A stretch of DNA of 12,052 nt from Baffinella frigidus. Taxonomy: Eukaryota > Cryptophyceae > Cryptomonadales > Baffinellaceae. Location: assembly GCA_026770585.1 (NCBI GenBank), contig MU646598.1, forward strand, positions 386,727-398,778. Direction: 5' to 3'. Shown here one piece after another: positions 1-5,368 of the stretch. Within the stretch, counting starts at the first letter, position 1. Each line of letters starts with the position of its first letter. Under the pieces are notes generated by a model, which was not told the DNA's origin, did not search any database, and saw nothing but the letters and a program-made list of their open reading frames with translations. Both the position numbers and the translations under genes were made by a program.

Positions 1-86
1 CCTCTCCATCCCCGTTCCTTCCTCACCCCCCCTCCTCCCTCTCCACCCCCGTGCCTCCTCCCCCCTGCCGTTGCACGCCCGCCCGG
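1..86. other. C/T-rich low-complexity stretch
   Basis: This stretch is strongly C-rich on the plus strand, with repeated CCTCC and CCCC blocks. No exon or element end is visible in it. It leads directly into the left end of the foldback element at 87-238. A similar C-rich stretch (1146-1167) precedes the related element at 1169-1316, so the C-rich run may mark a favoured insertion context. Confidence 0.5.
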
Positions 87-238
87 CCGCTGCCGAGCGA
101 GAAGGGAACAGTCCATCTAAACGTAATCCATAGGTCCTACGGACCAAACCCGTAGGGACATAGGGGGTTCCTACGGAAAAGCCAAGGTCGATTTTCGACC
201 TTGGCGTTTGATTTCGTGCCAAGCTCGCTCGGCAGCGG
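87..238. mobile_element. Foldback MITE-like element, family H copy 1
   Basis: A perfect 15-bp terminal inverted repeat is seen: CCGCTGCCGAGCGAG at 87-101 and its complement at 224-238. Near the right end lies an 11-bp perfect hairpin (181-191 and 195-205, loop TTT). The core at 130-176 carries CGTAGGGACATAGGG and TTCCTACGGA, which recur almost unchanged at 10852-10902. The 152-bp size, lack of coding capacity and terminal inverted repeats fit a non-autonomous DNA transposon. No target-site duplication is obvious and the superfamily is not determined. Confidence 0.6.
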
Positions 239-358
239 GTCACGTCACGTCGTGGCTCCGCGTTAGTTACCTAGAGCGGGTCAAACAGATGCAAAGTAGC
301 GCGGGGCCTCACGCAAACCTACTGCCCGGCTGAAGGCTAACGGCATGGCGGCGTGCAG

Positions 359-396
359 GCATCCTGTCTTGTAATGTCGCGGCACGGGCTGCGAGA
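359..396 (+). pseudogene. Duplicated 5' edge of TVP38-like exon
   Basis: A likely acceptor (GTGCAG, ending at 358) is followed by codons reading ASCLVMSRHGLRD. This aligns codon for codon with the start of the exon at 473 (VSCLLISRYGLRD). Similarity stops at about 396, after which the sequence is unrelated. It is therefore a truncated copy of the exon start with its splice acceptor, lying 114 bp upstream of the full exon. It could be an alternative acceptor exon, but no matching downstream frame is seen, so a decayed duplicate is more likely. Confidence 0.5.
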
Positions 397-472
397 CGTG
401 ACCTCGCCCTGCAGCCTGCGGGGAGCACCCCTGAAGCCTGAACCCTAAGCCCTAACCCTAACCCTCACCCAG

Positions 473-618
473 GTGTCATGTCTGTTAATTTCGCGGTACG
501 GCCTGCGAGACATCATCGGGAAGTACGCGGGGAAGAACGCGTTGATGGATGCTGTCGGGGACAGCATCTCAGCCTCATTCGGAAAATCCGTGCTCGTCAC
601 GACCATGATCCGTCTCAG
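473..618 (+). CDS. TVP38/TMEM64 (SNARE-associated Golgi) family protein, internal exon
   Basis: This is an internal exon of a multi-pass membrane protein. TVP38/TMEM64 proteins belong to the DedA-like superfamily and act in Golgi, ER or plastid membranes; their exact biochemical role depends on the member. The exon starts after CACCCAG (acceptor ending at 472) in phase 0 and ends at CTCAG|GT (donor 619-620), 146 bp. It encodes VSCLLISRYGLRD, then IIGKYAGKNALMDAVG, and ends in VLVTTMIRL. This matches the family pattern of a helix ending in xxxxxRYGLRD, a short amphipathic segment ending in DAVG, and the hydrophobic lead-in to RLSP. Joined to 1091 the phase is right: AG plus C gives Ser, producing RLSPVIPF. 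The N-terminal part of the protein must lie before the window. Three partly overlapping copies of the exon exist; this is the only one with an intact 5' edge and frame. The family call was made by eye. Confidence 0.68.
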
Positions 619-652
619 GTCCCCCGACACCCGAATCCTGAGACTCGATAGA

Positions 653-748
653 GTACGCGGGGATGAACGCGTTGATGGATGCTGTCAGGGGAAGTATCTC
701 AGCCTCGTTTGGGAATTCCGTGCTCGTCACGACAATGATCTGTCTCAG
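653..748 (+). pseudogene. TVP38-like exon, second copy (5'-truncated)
   Basis: This is the 3' two-thirds of the exon, repeated within the intron. It reads YAGMNALMDAV, then RGSISASFGNSVLVTTMICL, and keeps the AG|GT donor at 748/749. Relative to copy 1 it has G to R and R to C changes; the latter removes the Arg of the family motif RLSP. The exon's own acceptor and first 50 bp are absent. It is either a dead copy or, less likely, an alternative exon using an acceptor such as GATAG at 647-651. Confidence 0.6.
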
Positions 749-782
749 GTCTCCCGACACCCGAATCCTGAGACTCGATAGA

Positions 783-874
783 GTACGCGGGGAAGCGTTG
801 ATGGATGCTGTCGGAGGGAGTATCTCTGCCTCGTTTGGGAAGTCCGTGCTCGTTACTACCATGGTCCGCCTCAG
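783..874 (+). pseudogene. TVP38-like exon, third copy (5'-truncated, 4-bp deletion)
   Basis: Third exon copy. A 4-bp deletion shifts the frame upstream of MDAVGGSISASFGKSVLVTT; after that the frame is well kept through MVRL and the AG|GT donor at 874/875. Changes from copy 1 are mild (I to V, D to G), so selection may have lasted longer here, or the duplication is recent. It directly abuts the telomere-like array that fills the rest of the intron. Confidence 0.6.
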
Positions 875-879
875 GTCGT

Positions 880-1083
880 CCTAAACCCTGAACCCTGAAC
901 CCTGAACCCTGAACCCTGAATCCAAAACCCTGAACCCTGAATCCTAAACCCTTCACCCTAAACACTAAACACTAAACACTAAACACTAAATCCGAAACCC
1001 TAAACACCAAACCCTAAACCCTGAACCCCAAACCCCAAACCCCAAACCCCAAACCCCCAACCCCAACCCCTCAACCCCAAACC
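880..1083. repeat. Degenerate CCCTAAA-type telomere-like array in intron
   Basis: About 200 bp of 7-mers, mostly CCCTGAA, CCCTAAA, CACTAAA and CCCCAAA. The order moves from CCCTGAA through CACTAAA (961-985) to CCCCAAA. The array ends just before the splice acceptor TTGCAG (1085-1090), so its C-rich strand probably doubles as a polypyrimidine tract. It is an interstitial, not terminal, array because exon sequence follows. Confidence 0.9.
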
Positions 1084-1090
1084 CTTGCAG

Positions 1091-1144
1091 CCCGGTGATC
1101 CCATTCTGCTGGAGCAACTACCTCTTCGGCCTCACGCCCATCAA
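1091..1144 (+). CDS. TVP38/TMEM64 family protein, exon with SPVIPF/NYLFGLTP motif
   Basis: This short exon carries the signature of the family. After the acceptor TTGCAG at 1090, and with AG donated by the previous exon, it reads SPVIPFCWSNYLFGLTPI. The Ser-Pro-x-x-Pro-Phe re-entrant turn followed by Asn-Tyr-xx-Gly-Leu-Thr is the most conserved part of TVP38/DedA-like proteins. A possible donor is CATCAA|GTCCCG (GT at 1145-1146), resembling the GTCCC of the previous intron. That makes the exon 54 bp, with phase 2 at both ends. Reading on past 1144 gives Pro-rich, then MITE-derived sequence unlike the family, which supports a splice here. The next expected family segment (a helix with GxxPGTxxY) is not seen downstream. 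Confidence 0.7.
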
Positions 1145-1168
1145 GTCCCGCCCCTCCCCGCCCCCTTC

Positions 1169-1316
1169 GGCTGCCGAGCGAGGACGTGACACAATTTTAA
1201 AGGATGTGAAAAAGTTTCACCTGCATCCTAAGGGAAATGGACGTTTAAAATGAAAAAGCCGAGGCCGGATTTCCGGCCTCAGCTTTTGAAAACGTGCTTA
1301 GGTCGCTCGACAGCGG
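1169..1316. mobile_element. Foldback MITE-like element, family H copy 2
   Basis: The ends resemble those of the element at 87-238: GGCTGCCGAGCGAG on the left and TCGCTCGACAGCGG on the right, imperfectly complementary. As in copy 1, a strong hairpin lies about 20 bp inside the right end (GAGGCCGGA at 1261-1269 pairs with 1272-1280), followed by GCTTTTGA. A second, weaker stem (AGGATG at 1201 with CATCCT at 1225) lies in the left half. Length (148 bp) and layout match copy 1 although the interior has diverged. It sits just inside the start of the intron after the exon at 1091-1144. Confidence 0.55.
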
Positions 1317-1426
1317 CTTGCGCGCCTGTCGCTCCCTGTGCCTTCCCTCCTCCCTTCCCGGCGCGAGTACAGCACGTTGCCTCGCCAGCCCACGTAGCAG
1401 CGAGCGCAGCGAGCGAGGACCTTTTC

Positions 1427-1444
1427 ACCTTGAATTCAAGGTGA
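1427..1444. other. 18-bp perfect palindrome
   Basis: CACCTTGAATTCAAGGTG is its own reverse complement. It follows GCGAGCGAGGACC, which resembles the left end of family H, so this may be a remnant of a third H-type element (about 1398-1452). No right end was found. Confidence 0.45.
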
Positions 1445-1479
1445 ATTCCGGTTAGGTTCCAGATGCGGCCTCTCACACT

Positions 1480-1838
1480 AAGCTGGTTGGATCTCACACT
1501 CTCACACTCTTGGCAGTGTGTGTATGTGCAGAGTGGTGCCCTACGGCATTCGTCGCTTGCCCTGCGGCCTATCATACGCTGCACACTCTTCTGCTCTTTG
1601 CAGCGTGCGGCGTCTCACACAGTGCTGGTGTGTGTGTGTGCAGTGTGGTGCCGTACGCGATGGGTTGCGTGCCCTACGCCATATGACGTTTGCCATGCGC
1701 CATCTCACACTAAATGTTGGTTGGTGTGCGCCATCTCACACTAAATGTTGGTTGGTGTGCGCCATCTCACACTCTCACACTCGCACACTCTTCGCAGCGT
1801 GGTGCCGTATGCGATGGGCACAGCCGTCGGGACGCTCC
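1480..1838. repeat. GT/CA-rich minisatellite region with ~112-bp higher-order repeat
   Basis: Blocks of TCTCACAC, GTGTGTG and GTGGTGCCNTACGNNAT recur. The GTGGTGCC block lies at 1533, 1645 and 1799; the first two are 112 bp apart. A clear sub-array of 31-bp units (CATCTCACACTAAATGTTGG and on) starts at 1701, 1732 and 1763. The open frames across it are in different frames and Cys/His-rich only because of the repeat, so I call no gene. It is intron filler if the TVP38 gene model is right. Confidence 0.75.
1701..1793 (+). repeat. 31-bp tandem repeat, three copies (third partial)
   Basis: CATCTCACACTAAATGTTGG followed by TTGGTGTGCGC repeats exactly at 1701-1731 and 1732-1762. The third copy (from 1763) changes after CATCTCACAC into CACTCTCACAC repeats. 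The identity of the first two copies suggests recent slippage or unequal exchange. Confidence 0.9.
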
Positions 1839-2330
1839 CTGGCCTCCTCGTTTTTGTCAGTCCCCACTCCCGACCCGAAAACCTGACACCCTAAACCCTG
1901 AACCCGAAACCAAAAAACCCGAAACCCTGAACCATAAGCCATAAACCATAAACCCTGGCCTCCTCGTCTTTGTCTGTCCCCACTCCCGACCCGAAAACCT
2001 GAAACCCTGAACCCTGAACCCGAAACCCGAAACCCTAATCCCTAATCCCCAATCCCTAACCCCTAATCCATAAACCATGAACCATAAACCATAAACATTC
2101 CCCACTCCCGACCCGCCCCGGGATCCCGAAACCCGCATCCCCAATCCCCACTCCCAAATCCCTCATACCTCATACCTCATACCTCATACCTCATACCTCA
2201 TACCTCATACATGAACCATTAACTATAAACCATACACCTTGAACCATAAACCATAAACTATAAACCATAAACCCTACACCCTAAACCCCAAACCTTAAAC
2301 CATAAACCCTAAACCACTCCCGACCGGGCC
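1839..2330. repeat. 116-bp minisatellite unit mixed with telomere-like 7-mers
   Basis: CTGGCCTCCTCG followed by CCCCACTCCCGACCCGAAAA occurs at 1839 and again at 1955, giving a 116-bp unit. The rest of each unit is 7-mers such as CCCTGAA, CCCGAAA and CCATAAA. The CCACTCCCGACC block returns alone near 2101 and 2314. This looks like repeated amplification of a block made of a unique ~45-bp piece plus telomere-like DNA. No coding potential is supported. Confidence 0.8.
2161..2209 (+). repeat. CCTCATA x7 tandem repeat
   Basis: Seven perfect copies of the 7-mer CCTCATA. The 7-bp period matches that of the surrounding CCCTAAA and CCATAAA units, so it is probably a mutated telomere-like unit that expanded locally. 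Confidence 0.95.
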
Positions 2331-2426
2331 CGCTTGCCACAGCTACCCACTCCGTGCAGCTCCAATAGTTCCAAAAGCTTCGATGGTGCTATCGCCAGAG
2401 GACACTTTACTCAACTGTTGATTTTC

Positions 2427-2447
2427 TAGGGTTTAGGGTTTAGGGTC
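2427..2447 (+). repeat. Short TTTAGGG run (inverted relative to neighbours)
   Basis: CTAGGGTTTAGGGTTTAGGG on the plus strand, opposite in orientation to the CCCTAAA-type arrays on both sides. Unrelated sequence flanks it (2330-2426 and 2448-2492), with no exon that I recognise. Confidence 0.85.
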
Positions 2448-2492
2448 ACGGCCACATAAACTTGAAAGGAAACAGGTACTTGCATGGAGAAG

Positions 2493-2630
2493 CCTAAACC
2501 CCAAACCCCAAACCCCCAAACCCGAAACCCGAAACCCTAAACCCTAAACCCTAAACCCTTAACCTCACCACTTGAACCTCACCACTTGACCCTAAACCCT
2601 CAACCCTTAACCTCACCACTTGGCCGTTTC
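2493..2630. repeat. CCCTAAA-type array with ACCTCACCACTTGA units
   Basis: CCCCAAA, CCCGAAA and CCCTAAA 7-mers run from 2493, followed by two copies of the 14-mer ACCTCACCACTTGA (2562-2589) and a third partial copy near 2610. Fourteen is twice seven, so the phase of the 7-bp array is kept through the variant. Confidence 0.85.
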
Positions 2631-2665
2631 TTAAACGTTGATTTTACGCTCGCATCCAGAATTTG

Positions 2666-2767
2666 TATCCCTCAAGTGGCGAGTAGGCCCATACGCCCTA
2701 CCGTAGGGCCCTAGGACCTGCCTAGGACCTCTTGTGGGTCAATTTGGACCCCCTCGCTTAAGGGATA
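2666..2767. mobile_element. MITE-like element, family A copy 1
   Basis: This 102-bp element is bounded by TATCCCTCAAG on the left and CTTAAGGGATA on the right, an inverted repeat with one mismatch. The interior reads GTGGCGAGTAGGCCCATACG, then CCTACCGTAGGGCCCTAGG. Related copies lie at 5891-5991 and 8145-8247, with right-end fragments at 4741-4778 and 8820-8870. The CCTAGGGCCCTA core is shared with family B, suggesting common descent or a shared fold. No coding capacity. Confidence 0.65.
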
Positions 2768-2842
2768 GGAATAGGTCACGTTGAGTACGGAATTATGTAC
2801 GAAATGTGACAAATATACAAATTCTCTAGAAGCGGTTTGAAA

Positions 2843-2957
<115 letters not shown>

Positions 2958-3145
2958 GAAGCATGTAAGGTGTCATGGGACTACTTTTTGGAGGCAAATA
3001 AGTCGTTAACCGTCAACTTTTCCCGTCTTGTTTCACCACACCGTTTTGAAGAGCTCAGTCCCAGCTGTCCTAGGTCATTTTCAAAAGTGAGCTAACTATT
3101 TTGGTTTGGTAGATAGGCGACCTCAAATATTGCGTTTTGCGCTTA

Positions 3146-3484
3146 TGTTAGATAATTCGGGACTAATTTACTACACGATATGCTGACATTCTTGGTGCAA
3201 ATCTTTTTCGGAAAACTCGAATCGTTGCCTTTTCGGATGATTTCAGGCAACTGCTTCGACAAAAAAAGCTTTGTGAAAGATGTCATGACATCCATCGATT
3301 TTAATGCTGACATAGCCTTTTTTATGTCATGGTAGGTGCATATCATGATATGAATATGCACCTACCATGGCATAAAAACTCTGTTTCTAGAGAGTTTGAA
3401 TGCCATGGTATGCATCGTTTATGTCATGATATGCACCTACCATGACATGCATCGTGCAGTAAATTAGTCCCGAATTATTTAACA
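3146..3484. mobile_element. 339-bp foldback element, family F
   Basis: A 34-bp terminal inverted repeat, three mismatches by eye, joins 3146-3179 to 3451-3484 (shared core AATTCGGGACTAATTTACT). Inside, CATGGTAGGTGCATAT (3328-3343) pairs perfectly with 3354-3369 around a 10-nt loop. A third copy of the same motif (TGCACCTACCATGACAT) lies near 3432. Base composition is AT-rich, unlike the surrounding GC-rich DNA, which fits insertion. No transposase is encoded. It also contains ATGTCATG and CATGATAT motifs repeated in both orientations. Confidence 0.75.
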
Positions 3485-3509
3485 GTCCCGAATAACCTTA
3501 CACGCTTCC

Positions 3510-3557
<48 letters not shown>
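3510..3557 (+). repeat. GATA/GA microsatellite
   Basis: Three GATA-type units run into about 18 GA units. This is a shorter version of the array at 2843-2957, on the other side of the family F element. Confidence 0.95.
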
Positions 3558-3560
<3 letters not shown>

Positions 3561-3623
3561 GACGCAGCCACGTGTAGGTTAGAAAACCTATGCGTATCAA
3601 GAAACGCCTTGACCATGAGCACG

Positions 3624-3742
3624 GATGGCGCAAGCAGTGCCGCCCGCGCATGCTACAGGGGCACCTCGCTCATAAGAAATCGCCCCCCCCCCTAGCTAGG
3701 ACCACCATAGGGCCCTAGGCATAGGGCAACTGTAGGGTCCTG
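3624..3742 (+). repeat. 119-bp segment directly duplicated at 5088-5206
   Basis: GATGGCGCAAGCAGTGCCGC through GTAGGGTCCTG is repeated at 5088-5206 with very few changes, in the poly-C tract. The segment spans 29 bp of flanking DNA plus the left two-thirds of a family B element. Similarity stops abruptly after GTCCTG, so this copy lost its right end or was copied as a broken piece. Confidence 0.9.
3653..3742. mobile_element. Family B element copy 1 (right end missing)
   Basis: Starts CTACAGGGGCACCTCGCTCA, then TAAGAAA, poly-C, TAGGACCACCATAGGGCCCT and CTGTAGGGTCC. The right terminal inverted repeat expected after that is replaced by unrelated sequence. Minus-strand peptide readings from these elements are translations of the repeat, not a gene. 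Confidence 0.8.
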
Positions 3743-3765
3743 TGCTGACGGCGCCCCGGAGCTGG

Positions 3766-3925
3766 CTTACCACCAACCCTCACGGCTTGGGCAAATCGAC
3801 GATTTTCTATTCGGGATTTCAAGGGGGGTTTGAAGTCGGAATCCGACTTCAACGGCTCCAATTCCCCTTGAAATCGGGAGTTCGAAAATCGTGGATTTGC
3901 CCAACCTGTGAGGGCTAGTGGTAAG
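3766..3925. mobile_element. 160-bp near-palindromic foldback element, family I
   Basis: The two halves fold on each other. CTTACCACCAACCCTCAC at 3766 pairs with the complement of GTGAGGGCTAGTGGTAAG ending at 3925. TTGGGCAAATC...ACGATTTTC pairs with GAAAATCGT...GATTTGCCCAA. The centre is an 11-bp perfect stem (3830-3840 with 3842-3852) around one base. Pairing is interrupted by small differences throughout, as expected for an aged foldback MITE. It lies in the presumed last intron of the TVP38-like gene. Confidence 0.75.
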
Positions 3926-3981
3926 TGGCTCACGTGGCTCGAGTGACGCGCGTTGCCAGGGCGTGCCGGCCGTGAGGGTAG

Positions 3982-3989
3982 TATATATA
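3982..3989 (+). promoter_or_regulatory. TATATATA motif, possible TATA box
   Basis: TATATATA stands out in GC-rich DNA about 40 bp before the tRNA-like sequence at 4024. It may be a fortuitous AT run. If the tRNA-like piece or a downstream transcript were expressed, this is where an upstream TATA element would lie. Confidence 0.2.
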
Positions 3990-4023
3990 CACAGCCGTCA
4001 CGGTGTGGATAGCTCCTCTTTTT

Positions 4024-4073
4024 GGTACGTCGGTAGCCTAATGGATAAGGCACCGGTCGTTAGGTTATGAGCC
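4024..4073 (+). pseudogene. tRNA-like (Arg-type) fragment with A box
   Basis: TAGCCTAATGGATAAGGC at 4034-4051 matches the D arm of many eukaryotic tRNA-Arg genes: A-box consensus TRGYNNARNGG, and a GCC/GGC stem around a TAATGGATAA loop. ACCGGTC follows, as at the start of an anticodon arm, but the anticodon loop and its 3' strand are missing. GGTTATGAGCC at 4063 matches the B-box consensus only partly. It starts 29 bp after the A box instead of about 44. This is best read as a tRNA pseudogene with an internal deletion, or the head of a tRNA-derived SINE; it is not a functional tRNA. Confidence 0.35.
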
Positions 4074-4106
4074 GTACTGACAGCGCCCCGGGCCCCTGCA
4101 CACCAG

Positions 4107-4295
4107 GTGTCAGCAGGGGTGGTGGGCAAGAGCATCGCAGGGGGCGGGGCCACGCCCCCCGCGGAGCTCCTCGCCATCGGCGCGCTAGCGACCGTGGGGG
4201 CTATGACGTTCCTGGGGAGGGTGTCGCAGCAGGAGCTTGCGAAGCTGGGGAAGAACGACGCTGAGGGGCTCCCCACGACGGGCGTCTCAGATTAG
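4107..4295 (+). CDS. TVP38/TMEM64 family protein, C-terminal exon with stop
   Basis: An acceptor (GCACACCAG, ending at 4106) is followed by an open frame to TAG at 4293-4295. It reads VSAGVVGKSIAGGGATPPAE, then a hydrophobic helix LLAIGALATVGAMTFLGRV, then SQQELAKLGKNDAE and a short polar tail. TVP38-type proteins end in this way: after PGTxAYVSAG comes a small loop, a last transmembrane helix, and a charged tail with an xxALxx pattern. The strand and order match the exons at 473 and 1091. The phase at 4107 is taken as 0. The exon cannot join directly to 1144 (wrong frame and about 20 residues missing), so at least one exon is unseen. It could instead belong to another locus of the same family brought here by rearrangement. 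Confidence 0.55.
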   Translation: MSAGVVGKSIAGGGATPPAELLAIGALATVGAMTFLGRVSQQELAKLGKNDAEGLPTTGVSD

Positions 4296-4540
4296 GCTGC
4301 TGTGGGGAAGGACCGGGTGCAGGATGAGCCCGTCTCGGGATGTTGGATTGACTGTACCCGGGGCTCGCAGCTGCTCCCTGCCGCTGTCGGCTGGCGACTC
4401 GGATCAGGCAGCTGCGTGCCTCGGGAAGAACGACGCCGAGGCCCCCGCCACGGGGGGCGTCTCTGATTGGGCGTGGGGACTCTGCGGCGGTGGGCAGCGG
4501 GGGGATGTCCCCGGATGGTGCGCGCTTTAGGCTGCTGTCT
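4245..4540 (+). repeat. Diverged tandem copies of the stop-codon region
   Basis: CTGGGGAAGAACGACGCTGA to GTCTCAGATTAG (4245-4295) recurs as CTCGGGAAGAACGACGCCGA to GTCTCTGATTGG (4420-4470). In the second copy the stop codon is changed to TGG. TTAGGCTGCTGT after the first copy recurs at 4527-4538. The unit is about 175 bp, so the 3' end of the TVP38-like gene has itself been partly duplicated. From 4541 to 4620 the sequence is G-rich (runs of 6-8 G) and holds no recognisable feature. Confidence 0.7.
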
Positions 4541-4620
4541 GCCGCTGTCCGGGGGGGCGGGGGGGGTAGACAGCTGGTAGCTTGCAGGGGGGGGGTGGCG
4601 TTAGACAGCTGCAACCCTTG

Positions 4621-4742
4621 AGGGGTACCTCGCTCATACGAAACTGCCCCCCCCCCCCTAGGACCACCATAGGGCCTAAGACATAGGCCTACTGTAGGGT
4701 CCTTGGGGGAAGCAGTATCTAATGAGCGAGGCACCCCTGTAC
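4621..4742. mobile_element. Family B element copy 2
   Basis: AGGGGTACCTCGCTCATACG on the left and the complementary TGAGCGAGGCACCCCT on the right bracket a poly-C tract and the CCATAGGG/CTGTAGGGTCC core. The inner part of the right arm is degraded (CAGTATCTAA instead of GGTTTCTTA), so this is an older copy. Its right end abuts a fragment of family A at 4741. Confidence 0.8.
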
Positions 4743-4778
4743 CGTAGGGCGTATGAGCCTACTCACCACTTAAGGGAT
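4741..4778 (-). mobile_element. Family A right-end fragment
   Basis: ACCGTAGGGCGTATGAGCCT through CACTTAAGGGAT is the reverse complement of the left half of family A (compare 5891-5925). Only one end is present. It is joined directly to the end of a family B element, so one may have inserted next to or into the other. Confidence 0.6.
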
Positions 4779-4794
4779 GGGGTAGGTAGGTAGA

Positions 4795-4901
4795 GTAGAC
4801 TGTGACAGGTAACTCCCGACGAGGTTCGGGGACCTGCCCCCATCTCGCGCTGTTTGCCATCGCGAGGGGGACGTACAGGGGTACCTCGCCCATAAGAAAC
4901 C
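4795..4901 (+). repeat. 107-bp inverted duplication, left arm
   Basis: This arm matches the reverse complement of 5465-5571 over 107 bp with three mismatches. It comprises about 78 bp of flanking DNA (GTGACAGGTAACTCCCGACG and on) plus the first 29 bp of the family B element at 4873. The arms are 563 bp apart. Such identity, including non-element flank, points to a recent inverted duplication or gene conversion rather than two independent insertions. Confidence 0.95.
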
Positions 4902-4997
4902 GCCCCCTCCCCTAAGACCACCGTAGGGCCCTAGGCATGGTCCTACTGTAGGGCCCTAGGGGGGGGTCGGTTTCTTATGGGCGAGGTACCCCTGTAC
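4873..4997. mobile_element. Family B element copy 3 (intact, 125 bp)
   Basis: The best-preserved copy. GTACAGGGGTACCTCGCCCA then TAAGAAACC (4873-4901) is matched by a perfect 29-bp inverted copy at 4969-4997. Between them lie a C-rich and a G-rich tract that can pair further, and the CCGTAGGGCCCTAGG core. Nearly the whole element can form one hairpin. It has no coding capacity and fits a non-autonomous foldback or MITE element. Confidence 0.85.
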
Positions 4998-5087
4998 ATG
5001 TAGCGTGTGGTGACGCGTGTGAGGGGATCCCCGTGGGAATATACTTATCGAAATTGAGAAGGCTGCCTGAACGCGTTTGCGCCCTGC

Positions 5088-5206
5088 GATGGCGCAAGCA
5101 GTGCCGCCCGCGCATGCTACAGGGGCACCTCGCTCATAAGAAATCCCCCCCCCCCCTAGCTAGGACCACCATAGGGCCCTAGGCATAGGGCAACTGTAGG
5201 GTCCTG
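5088..5206 (+). repeat. 119-bp direct duplicate of 3624-3742
   Basis: Same flank (GATGGCGCAAGCAGTGCCGC) and same family B left part as at 3624-3742, here followed by a complete right end. This looks like the source-type copy, with the other truncated. Confidence 0.9.
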
Positions 5207-5244
5207 GGGGGGGGCGTTTTCTTATGAGCGAGGTACCCCTGTAC
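5117..5244. mobile_element. Family B element copy 4
   Basis: CTACAGGGGCACCTCGCTCA on the left is matched by TGAGCGAGGTACCCCTGTAC on the right, enclosing the poly-C and poly-G tracts and the CCATAGGGCCCTAGG core. It is intact apart from one arm mismatch (GCACC against GGTACC) and the first base. From 5245 to 5368 there is spacer containing imperfect GGAACTCYGACTCC repeats but no gene. Confidence 0.85.
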
Positions 5245-5368
5245 TGGAAACCTCCGAGCACCTCCATGTGGGTAGTGTGGGTAGGATGGGAACTCTGACT
5301 CCGACTCCGGGAGGGGAACTCCGACTCCCACCCAATCCCGAAGGGGGGGTGCCTCCTGCACTCCCTGC

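Larger units (their letters stand above)
523..876 (+). repeat. 130-bp tandem duplication of exon plus intron edge (2.7 copies)
   Basis: The unit begins at GTACGCGG within the exon and runs past its splice donor into the intron. Copies are 523-652 and 653-782 (130 bp each) and a partial copy at 783-876. The third copy lacks 4 bp after GGGGAAG. Since 130 is not a multiple of three, the array cannot extend the protein as one open frame. Minus-strand open frames across it are shadows of these exon copies. Confidence 0.9.

Noticed and set aside
443-470. CCCTAA repeats as a true chromosome end
   Set aside because: Exon-like sequence follows on both sides; all such arrays here are interstitial.
523-965. 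Minus-strand frames giving VVTSTDFPNEAEIL repeats
   Set aside because: They are the complement of the triplicated plus-strand exon, whose plus reading has clear family motifs and splice sites.
1701-1793. 31-bp direct repeats as a possible CRISPR array
   Set aside because: The units are head to tail without spacers and the setting is eukaryotic.
1463-1886. Cys-rich overlapping open frames
   Set aside because: Frames differ, and the Cys/Val/Ser pattern is generated by GTGTGTG and CTCACAC repeats.
4201-4734. 177-codon minus-strand open frame, Pro/Arg/Ser-rich
   Set aside because: It is antisense to the TVP38-like C-terminal exon and family B DNA; high GC keeps it open.
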